Positions 43,817-50,196 of a stretch of 64,000 bases of DNA are shown here, one piece after another. Under the pieces are notes generated by a model that saw nothing but the letters and a program-made list of their open reading frames with translations, was not told where the DNA came from and did no database searches. The stretch's first letter is position 1. Every line of letters starts with the position of its first letter. The stretch is from 39-52-133 sp035531075 (GTDB lineage: Bacteria; Pseudomonadota; Gammaproteobacteria; Burkholderiales; Gallionellaceae), in assembly GCA_035531075.1 (NCBI GenBank), contig DATKTO010000018.1, forward strand, positions 1 to 64,000. Direction: 5' to 3'. The translations under genes and the position numbers were made by a program.

Positions 43817-45634
43817 TTACGGCTTAAGCAATTGGTTTAATGCCGTCACCTGGCTGGCATACCAGAACACTCCCTGTCTCTGCAGTGCCTCCCCATCCGC
43901 CAGCGCATTGATTGCCTTCCCGCGCAATGCCGCATCTCCCGTTCTCAGGCTAATCTGAATCAGGATACTGGAAGGGGAAGGCAACGGGCTGTCTGCAACC
44001 ACCCCCTGGTAATAGGGTTTGGCCAGTTCGCTTCGCTCCTGCAACACAAATCCCTTTGTCGTATGGAATTTTTTCCAGGATGTTTTGGCGATCTGCTCGA
44101 CAATTTTTTTATCGCTCACCTTGCCGCTGAGCTGCGCATAGCGCATTAATCCGGCAACGGTGTAAGCATAACTTTCCAGATCCCCCGATCCCAGCAGTTG
44201 CTGGCCGCTCATGCCTTTATGCAGCGTCCCGTTTTGCCACAGGCTTTCCAGTATAAAAGTGTGCAATTCATCAGCCGCCTGCCGAAAACGCGGTGCAAGA
44301 TCGGCGGCTTCACTGAACGCTGCCAGTGCCAGACCATTCAAGCCGGCCAGTAGCTTGGTGTCCCTGGGTAAGGCCCTGTCCTTGCGCGCATGCAAAAGTT
44401 TGCGATAAATTTCCTTCAGGCGTTTTTGTTCCCCGGCTGCGGGCTCATTGCTGTTCATTGGCAAATAACCGAGATCAGATTCTGCTGCAGTATCCATCCC
44501 CCACAGTCTGGCAAGCAAAGCATATTCTTCCGGCGCAATAATCGCCCTCAGCTGCGCTTCGTTCCATAGATAGACGCCACCCTCCCTGCCCTGCTCATCC
44601 AGCGCGGAAGTGCTGCTGACAAATGCCGCGCCTGCACGCATTTCATTCAGCATAAAATCCAGTGTCTCAAGCGCAATGTCACGGTAAGCGGGATGATTGA
44701 AAATCCGGGCCGCACGCAGATAAATTACTGCCAGCTGTGTATTGTCATACAGCATTTTTTCAAAGTGTGGCGTGTGCCAGGCCGGGTCAACGGTGTAACG
44801 AAAAAAACCGCCACCCACGTGATCGCGCAACCCGCCTCTGGCCATTTGATCCAGCGTAAGCCGCAACCACTCGGCCAGCTTCGCATCATGATGCCGCTCT
44901 TCTATCTCAAGCAAGGCAACAAGCTGGGGTGACAGCGGAAATTTGCGTGGCGTATTGATGCCGCCGCTTAACAAATCAGCTTGTTCCAGCGTTTCCTGCA
45001 CCAGCTGTTTGCGATATTTCTCAGCCAGCGCAGCGCTCGGTTTTATTTTTTTAATCGGCAGCTCTTTAGTTACCGCCTTTTGCGCAATCGCCCTTAGCCC
45101 TGCACTATCCCGCTGCCATTCCTTGCCCAAGGCGCTGAGCACTGCATTAAAGCGCTCCGGTTTTTCATACAGCACGGCATGCAGGGGGTAACCCTCGGGG
45201 GTGATAAAAACATTCAGCGGCCAACCGGCAGAACCCAGACTATTCTGCGCATAGGCGATCATCTCGGCATCGAGGGCAACCTCCAGTTCCCTGTCCACTT
45301 TCACCGGAATAAAGTAGTGGTTGATCAGGGCGGCAATCTCCGCATTGCGATAACTCTCCCCCTGCATCACATGACACCAGTGGCAGGAAAAATAGCCGAT
45401 GGAAACGAACAGCAATTTATTTTGCCTGCGCGCCAACTCCATCGTAGTCGGACTCCACTCCTGCCATGCCACAGGATCTTCACCGTGTAGCGCAAGATAG
45501 GGCGAAGGACTATTTTTCAGCTGATTCAGCAACGGCTGTGCGGCAGCTGGATGCAACCATGCAAAAACCAGCATGATCGCAAGCACAATATAACTGTAGC
45601 TCAAAGCGCCTGAAGTTGATTGATGTTTAGTCAT
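43817..45634 (-). CDS. DUF255 thioredoxin-domain protein (YyaL/SPATA20-like), exported
   Basis: A 605-residue protein with an N-terminal signal-like segment (about 16-33), then the DUF255 thioredoxin fold (about 40-170) with LLFVSIGYFSCHWCHVMQGESY and the CHWC motif, and an alpha/alpha-barrel domain. Cytosolic homologues start directly with the DUF255 domain and are usually 650-700 residues; this one is shorter and has a signal. The function of the family is unknown (disulfide and sugar-epimerase-like folds). Single gene. Confidence 0.88.
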   Translation of the reverse strand: MTKHQSTSGALSYSYIVLAIMLVFAWLHPAAAQPLLNQLKNSPSPYLALHGEDPVAWQEWSPTTMELARRQNKLLFVSIGYFSCHWCHVMQGESYRNAEIAALINHYFIPVKVDRELEVALDAEMIAYAQNSLGSAGWPLNVFITPEGYPLHAVLYEKPERFNAVLSALGKEWQRDSAGLRAIAQKAVTKELPIKKIKPSAALAEKYRKQLVQETLEQADLLSGGINTPRKFPLSPQLVALLEIEERHHDAKLAEWLRLTLDQMARGGLRDHVGGGFFRYTVDPAWHTPHFEKMLYDNTQLAVIYLRAARIFNHPAYRDIALETLDFMLNEMRAGAAFVSSTSALDEQGREGGVYLWNEAQLRAIIAPEEYALLARLWGMDTAAESDLGYLPMNSNEPAAGEQKRLKEIYRKLLHARKDRALPRDTKLLAGLNGLALAAFSEAADLAPRFRQAADELHTFILESLWQNGTLHKGMSGQQLLGSGDLESYAYTVAGLMRYAQLSGKVSDKKIVEQIAKTSWKKFHTTKGFVLQERSELAKPYYQGVVADSPLPSPSSILIQISLRTGDAALRGKAINALADGEALQRQGVFWYASQVTALNQLLKP

Positions 45635-45723
45635 TTAGTTATACGTAATGGGAGCGCATCAAGAATTTTTCAGTCCATGGCAACTGCCCCATTGATCAGG
45701 ACTTATTTTGGGCCTCAACTATT

Positions 45724-46137
45724 TTACGGGCTGCCTGTTGGCGCCCGGTCGCTATTGTCTATCAGGCGGGCGATCTTCCAGGCGCCTCCCTGCTCGCGCC
45801 TGACGATGAACACCGATTTCCCCTCTTCCTCCAGCGGCTTACCCCCAGCCTTCGGTGTCGCCGTCAGCCTGTAGGTACACCAGAAATATCCCCAGTCGCC
45901 GGATGCTTCAACATCCATCACCCTGTTTTGGCTGCTGAAGGCGTACTCCTTGAACACTGACTGATAAAGCGGGCGTATGGCATCCTTGCCAAACACCGCC
46001 GGCTGGCCCCACGGCATCAGCACTGGATCATCCGCATACAGCGAAAGCAAAGCCTCGGCGTCGCCCGCAAACCATCCGGCACGCCAATCTTCTGCGAGTT
46101 GCCTGATCGAATCTATGTCTTTGTTTTGCTTGGCCAT
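45724..46137 (-). CDS. SnoaL-like/DUF4440 protein
   Basis: A 137-residue NTF2-fold protein: IDSIRQLAEDWRAGWFAGDAEALLSLYADDPVLMPWGQPAVFGKDAIRPLYQSVF, then a beta sheet with WGYFWCTYRLTATP and a C-terminal strand AWKIARLIDNSD. This matches the SgcJ/EcaC group of the SnoaL-like superfamily; members bind small molecules or act as isomerases, none confirmed here. Divergent from the small gene at 46347, with 209 bp between. Confidence 0.88.
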   Translation of the reverse strand: MAKQNKDIDSIRQLAEDWRAGWFAGDAEALLSLYADDPVLMPWGQPAVFGKDAIRPLYQSVFKEYAFSSQNRVMDVEASGDWGYFWCTYRLTATPKAGGKPLEEEGKSVFIVRREQGGAWKIARLIDNSDRAPTGSP

Positions 46138-46346
46138 AGTAAAACACCCTCTTGATCCAGCCAGTTAAAGGTTGAATTTGCAATTTGGTGCTGAACACAG
46201 CGAAAACCAAGCTGCAGCATAAATCACCGTGCCGAATCAATAACATGATGCGGCCCCTTTGAAGTGAAGGGAACGTCAACGGCTTTGCGGTCTGAGCCGT
46301 TAATGCATTCATCGCGGTCATCACCGCATACGCAATGGAGAAACAG

Positions 46347-46631
46347 ATGGGCAGCCTGAGCAAGGAATCATTCGAGGAATTCCTCGAGTCATTGAAACAA
46401 GCCGGTATCGATATCGTCAAGGAAAGCGAAGTACGCGAGCGTCTGGCCGAAGTGCGCCGCTGGCGCGACGCCTTCATCACGCTGGCGTGCAACGGCAGCA
46501 GGAGCGGCATCCTGTTCAAGAGCCGGGATGGCGCGATTAACCAGGAAGAAATCCACCGCACCTTCAGCGAATTCCAGTTTCCGGAACAAACCGAGGCGCT
46601 GTTTGCTGCCAGCCTCAAGGCCAATCTCTAA
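46347..46631 (+). CDS. Small hypothetical protein (intact member of a duplicated pair)
   Basis: A 94-residue, charged, mainly helical cytosolic protein (MGSLSKESFEEFLESLKQAGIDI, ESEVRERLAEVRRWRDAFITLACNG, EEIHRTFSEFQFPEQTEALFAASLKANL). GGAG lies 6 nt before the ATG at 46347; an ATG four codons upstream lies within that site. No family recognised. A decayed copy is at 42379-42632. Flanked by SnoaL-like and DUF6629 genes. Conservation of an intact frame here versus decay there suggests that this copy is functional. Confidence 0.7.
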   Translation: MGSLSKESFEEFLESLKQAGIDIVKESEVRERLAEVRRWRDAFITLACNGSRSGILFKSRDGAINQEEIHRTFSEFQFPEQTEALFAASLKANL

Positions 46632-46687
46632 AAAAATCCAAAAGAAGCACGAGGGAGCAGGCTGAGCTACTCCTTGTTTAATATCGA
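46373..46687. repeat. Segmental duplication, copy 2 (partner 42396-42689)
   Basis: The intact copy of the duplicated unit; see the pair at 42396-42689. Similarity stops abruptly after ATATCGA (46681-46687), about 63 bp before the DUF6629 gene. Confidence 0.9.
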
Positions 46688-46750
46688 TATTTGCACTTGT
46701 TAGTGTTATGGTTGCAGCATCTGCCCGCATAACATCACAGGTGACACTTT

Positions 46751-47485
46751 ATGTGCTTTTCCGCAACTGTCAGCTATAGCGCCGCTGCCGTGCTGGTGAC
46801 CACGGGTGGGTATGCCGTGCAGCAGGCCAGGCGGCTGCAAAACCCGTACTGGATATTGTGGGCGCTGGTACCGCTCTTCTTCGGTTTGCAGCAGACATTC
46901 GAGGGGCGGATATGGCAGGCACTCGCTGCGGGGAATGCCAATGCAACGGTGCCATTTGCGCTGGGCTTTCACTTTTTCTCGCATTTTCTGTGGCTGTGGT
47001 GGCTACCGCTGTGCAGCTACCTGGTCGAGCCCGGCCAAGGTGCCCAGACCAACAAGCTTGAAAATATACGCAAAAAGGTGATTGCCGGCTGCGCCCTGTT
47101 CGGCGCTTTCGCGGGCACGCTGGTCTATACCGTGATGTTCCTCCATCCCGAGTGGATGTCGGTTGCAGTGAGAGGACATTCCATCATCTACGATTTTTCC
47201 GCCCCCTACCGCAGCCCCATCGACCTGCCGATCACGCCCATGATGCTCTACGGCCTGACTATCCTGCTGCCGCTGTTCTGCTCCAGCCACAGGCTGATCA
47301 GGATCTTCGGGGTTCTGGTTGTGTTGTCGATGGCGCTAGCGGGGGGAGCCTACAATGCCGCCTTCGTCTCGGTGTGGTGCTTCTTCGCTGCCCTGCTCTC
47401 GCTCTATATCGTGTACATGATTCGCAAGCTTGCTGCAGCGTCAAAATCACAGGCTCAAGCCCTGCCTTTGACAAGCCAGATCTGA
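46751..47485 (+). CDS. DUF6629-type membrane protein
   Basis: A 244-residue protein with seven hydrophobic segments and the conserved opening MCFSATVSYSAAAVLVTTGG, then LVPLFFGLQQTFEGRIW and HFFSHFLWLWWLP. This matches a membrane protein family with the MCFSATxS start, whose function is unknown. AGGTGA precedes the ATG. The last ~20 bp of the gene are part of a repeat that recurs at 49292-49386. Confidence 0.75.
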   Translation: MCFSATVSYSAAAVLVTTGGYAVQQARRLQNPYWILWALVPLFFGLQQTFEGRIWQALAAGNANATVPFALGFHFFSHFLWLWWLPLCSYLVEPGQGAQTNKLENIRKKVIAGCALFGAFAGTLVYTVMFLHPEWMSVAVRGHSIIYDFSAPYRSPIDLPITPMMLYGLTILLPLFCSSHRLIRIFGVLVVLSMALAGGAYNAAFVSVWCFFAALLSLYIVYMIRKLAAASKSQAQALPLTSQI

Positions 47486-47559
47486 TTCACCGCCTGAATG
47501 TAATTTGCGGGATTTGAGCATTGATTTCCACGCCCCCATTTGTTCCTACCAGTTGAGGA
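47466..47559. repeat. 94-bp dispersed repeat, copy 1
   Basis: CTTTGACAAGCCA...CAGTTGAGGA is repeated at 49292-49386 with one insertion and few changes. Copy 1 covers the last ~20 bp of the DUF6629 gene and 74 bp past its stop, so this copy is the probable source. Confidence 0.9.
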
Positions 47560-47650
47560 CTGTCCACATTGATTCACCATTGATTCCAGTGAAACCATTC
47601 ATTTAACCTTCTCCAAAAGTTAAGCGCTGCTGACACCTTTAATAACTGAG

Positions 47651-48034
47651 CTAACTTGCAGAGCGCGCGGCGCGTTCACTCAGAACGCTCTCCAGCGCTG
47701 TCAATGCGTCAAGCGCTGCCGGATAACCAGCATAAATCGCCGCCTGTAACAGCGCCTCAGTGATCTCGTCCAGCGTCGCCCCATTGCTGAGTGCTAGTTC
47801 GAAAACAATCTTGAGTGCATTCTGCCGCCCCAAGGCGGACAAAATGCCAATGCTGCACAACGAACGAATTTTCACGTCCAGAGCATCGCTGGACCATGTG
47901 CGCCCGAATACCACCGATATAGCCTCCTGCTCAAAGACCGGGCTCAAAGAACGAAAGCGCCCGACGATGGCCTGTGCGCGCTCAGCGCCGAGCATGCGCG
48001 ACAATTTATCCACTCCCACATCATAATCACTCAC
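47651..48034 (-). CDS. Carboxymuconolactone decarboxylase-like protein
   Basis: A 127-residue helical protein of the AhpD-like/CMD fold: KIRSLCSIGILSALGRQNALKIVFELALSNGATLDEITEALLQAAIYAGYPAALDALTAL. It lacks the CxxC redox pair of AhpD-type peroxidase partners; only a single Cys remains near that region, as in gamma-CMD types. Start: GTG 48034, with AGGAG 7 nt upstream; a non-ATG extension of 12 codons upstream has no ribosome site. Possibly a ring-lactone decarboxylase or small-molecule enzyme; unproven. Confidence 0.82.
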   Translation of the reverse strand: MSDYDVGVDKLSRMLGAERAQAIVGRFRSLSPVFEQEAISVVFGRTWSSDALDVKIRSLCSIGILSALGRQNALKIVFELALSNGATLDEITEALLQAAIYAGYPAALDALTALESVLSERAARSAS

Positions 48035-48585
48035 GGGATATCTCCTGGATGGTAAATAACTTTGGGCCAATAAAAAACGGATAACCCCATTCAGGAATCA
48101 TCCGTTTTGTCTAACCTGCAAACTACTTTCAATAATCGACTCGGCCTAGAAATACAAGCTCGCATATTTTTCTCGCCGCTGCCCGCAGGCTAATTCTGGC
48201 TGCGGCAAGCAAGCCATGCGCTCCGTAGCAATCAGCATACAGTGAGGCGGCGTATCGATGTGCTGGAAACACAACTTGGTTTTCGCCTGTTGCAGTGCCA
48301 CGGCGGAGAAACTAACATCAATGGGGCGGACTGGCGTAACACGTATTTCACGGACGCTTGAAGTAGTAGACAAGACTAATGGAGGAGCGAACGCCTTCTT
48401 CCTTCGATAATAAAGTTAAAGGTGACAGTCCCCATTTATTTGCGTTGTGTGGCTGGCCCATTTTAATTACAACACATGTAATGTCGAGCTGACCCAATTA
48501 CTTTAGCAAAGATCAATCGAGCGACCCCATCGCCTTTCTGCCCGACTATTTCGATCGAGCAGGTTAGCTAAGATGACGGGGTACA
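48035..48585. other. Intergenic region without a convincing gene
   Basis: 551 bp. A 75-codon minus-strand frame (48146-48373) has no ribosome site and low-complexity support. Fragments GGTGACAGTCCCCATTT (48420-48436) and GCTGACCCAATTAC (48488-48501) resemble the TGACCCCATT motif noted elsewhere in the window, suggesting decayed repeat or element ends. Confidence 0.4.
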
Positions 48586-48963
48586 TCACTCCTTCAGGTT
48601 TACAATAACATTCACCATAAACAGAACAACGGCCAAACCAATAACAACATCGGCAATGCCCAAAAATGGCACGATTGAAGCGTTGCCCATCAGGAACAGC
48701 GCCAGAAAAATCATCTGGAAGGGCAGTCCAATGTTGTGCATCCAGAACTGAACCCTGGCCAATTTGGTACCCGATATTTTTGGAAACTGCTGGTAGACCA
48801 ACCCAAACAAGGCAAGAGATACCCACCCCAGAAGGTTCAGGTGGGCATGAACCGGGCGCAATGTGAAATTTTCATTCACGGCCATAAAAATTCCCAGGCT
48901 GATACCGAGCACAAAATATACTGAAGCGATTTTTATCCAGAGAACACCAGAACCATTTTTCAT
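48586..48963 (-). CDS. Four-helix membrane protein resembling a heme-copper oxidase fragment
   Basis: A 125-residue protein with four hydrophobic helices: WIKIASVYFVLGISLGIFMAV, HAHLNLLGWVSLALFGLVYQQF, HNIGLPFQMIFLALFLMG and VVIGLAVVLFMVNVIV. Helix 2 carries HAHLNLLGW, a phrase typical of the His-bearing helix 2 of cbb3/nitric-oxide reductase catalytic subunits, and the first helix also fits. Too short to be an oxidase; stand-alone four-helix relatives are usually unnamed. AAAGGGGG lies before the ATG. Confidence 0.7.
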   Translation of the reverse strand: MKNGSGVLWIKIASVYFVLGISLGIFMAVNENFTLRPVHAHLNLLGWVSLALFGLVYQQFPKISGTKLARVQFWMHNIGLPFQMIFLALFLMGNASIVPFLGIADVVIGLAVVLFMVNVIVNLKE

Positions 48964-49291
48964 AGAACCCCCTTTGTGATGTTATGCTGGCCTGCAAAAC
49001 TATATTTATTGAAACGACATTCATACCATATAACTAAATTTGTTCTCAGGCCCTACCAGCCACATTTTCAATGATGGTCACCAAATGCAAATTCTGAACC
49101 CAATATTTATAATTCGATACAGACAATTGCGCAGCTGCCTTCAACTCTCAAGGCTGCCGAGATCGCGACTACAACATTAGCAAAAATCAGGTTCGAGTTT
49201 ACATCGGGACAGGCTGCGTCAATCACAAGAGTCAGACCTTAAGTTGACATTATTTTTTTATTCAACTCCGCTGAGGAAACTCGGGGAAAGA

Positions 49292-49386
49292 CTTTGACAA
49301 GCCATATCTGACTTCACCGCCTGAATGTAATTTGCGGGATTTGAGCATTGATTTCCACGCCCCCATTTGTTCCTACCAGTTGAGGA
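49292..49386. repeat. 95-bp dispersed repeat, copy 2
   Basis: Matches 47466-47559 with one inserted C and a few substitutions, including the last bases of the DUF6629 gene outside any gene. It abuts the palindromic element at 49391-49485. The whole gap 48964-49641 holds no gene; this repeat and the two palindromes are its only recognisable content. Confidence 0.9.
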
Positions 49387-49390
49387 TACG

Positions 49391-49485
49391 CTGATTAAGT
49401 CGTCATCCCCGCGAAGGCGGGGATCCAGCTCTTTGATTTGACTGGGTTCCCGCCTTCGCGAGAACGACAAAATGGACTTAATCAG
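49391..49485. repeat. 95-bp palindromic element with 11-bp terminal inverted repeats
   Basis: Ends are CTGATTAAGTC and GACTTAATCAG. Inside, CGTCATCCCCGCGAAGGCGGG is inverted as CCCGCCTTCGCGAGAACGAC. The core is the common betaproteobacterial CGTCATtCCCGCGaAgGCGGG intergenic repeat; the AT-rich matching ends make it look like a small mobile element (MITE/REPIN). Confidence 0.75.
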
Positions 49486-49505
49486 TGTTTCTTTAAGTTT
49501 GAACC

Positions 49506-49567
49506 TGTAGGTCGGGCTTCAGCCCGACGTGTGATCAAGTGTTTGATCGGCTGAAGCCCGACCTACA
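49506..49567. repeat. Perfect 19-bp inverted repeat (TAGGTCGGGC type)
   Basis: TGTAGGTCGGGCTTCAGCC at 49506-49524 is perfectly inverted at 49549-49567. The spacer also pairs (GATCAA/TTGATC). A related copy is at 52769-52814. No T run follows the outer stem, so it looks like a dispersed intergenic repeat rather than a terminator. Confidence 0.85.
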
Positions 49568-49641
49568 TAAGGCATTGCATGCCGAGTTAATCGCAGAGGG
49601 TGCGCCATTCCGGGTTGATCTTCATCGCCGCCATGCAGCGC

Positions 49642-50196
49642 TCACCGGAAGATACCGAAACCGCTCTCGTCCTTGTCCTGTTGCAACAGCTCTGCTGAAA
49701 GTTTGAACGCCTTCTCGGCGCCCGCCGAATCGCCCTGCGCCGCACGTGCCTGGCCGATCACCTGCCAGTTTTCGGCTTGCACGCGGCGTTGTTTCCGGGC
49801 AAAGCTGTTTGATTTGCGCGCCAGCGTGATGGCCTGCGCATACTGCCCCTGCGCCAGGCGCAGCTGGGCAAGCTCTAGCCACAGCCAGGGGTTGCGCGGC
49901 TCGATGCGCAGCGCGCGCTCCAGCGATGCCCCGGCCGCTTCGCGCTGCCCGGCGGCGTTGTCGCGCTGCGCCCGGTCGAGCAGCGCGATCACGGCGCGGT
50001 TGCCCGACATGGCCGAGCTTTGCACCGGTTCCGGGGGCACAGCTTGCGGCGGCACCGGCGCGGCGCTCTCGCCCGCTAGTGGCGCTTCTGCCCCGGGCGC
50101 TGCGGGAGCAGCTGAGGGCGGTGCTTTCACGCCCGCACAGCCGGCCAGCAACAGCAGCCATGCCGAAATAAAATACAAAGCAAATCTATTTCTCAA
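49642..50196 (-). CDS. TPR lipoprotein coupled to mrcB
   Basis: A 184-residue protein with a lipobox (LLLAGCAG, Cys at about 20), a Pro/Ala-rich linker and a TPR-like domain (about 70-170: AVIALLDRAQRDNAAGQREAAGASLERALRIEPRNPWLWLELAQLRLAQGQYAQAI...). It starts with TTG whose last bases are shared with the mrcB stop (TTGA), with AGAGG upstream, so it is translationally coupled. A lipoprotein directly downstream of PBP1b suggests a function as partner or activator of the synthase, like LpoB, though there is no sequence similarity argument. Confidence 0.8.
   Translation of the reverse strand: MRNRFALYFISAWLLLLAGCAGVKAPPSAAPAAPGAEAPLAGESAAPVPPQAVPPEPVQSSAMSGNRAVIALLDRAQRDNAAGQREAAGASLERALRIEPRNPWLWLELAQLRLAQGQYAQAITLARKSNSFARKQRRVQAENWQVIGQARAAQGDSAGAEKAFKLSAELLQQDKDESGFGIFR

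Noticed and set aside
48146..48373. 75-codon minus-strand frame between the CMD-like and oxidase-like genes
   Set aside because: No ribosome site, no family, odd composition; treated as intergenic.
49391..49485. Palindromes at 49.4-49.6 kb as terminators of the mrcB operon
   Set aside because: They lie after the stop of the minus-strand TPR gene but have no T run on that strand, and similar repeats occur elsewhere in the window.
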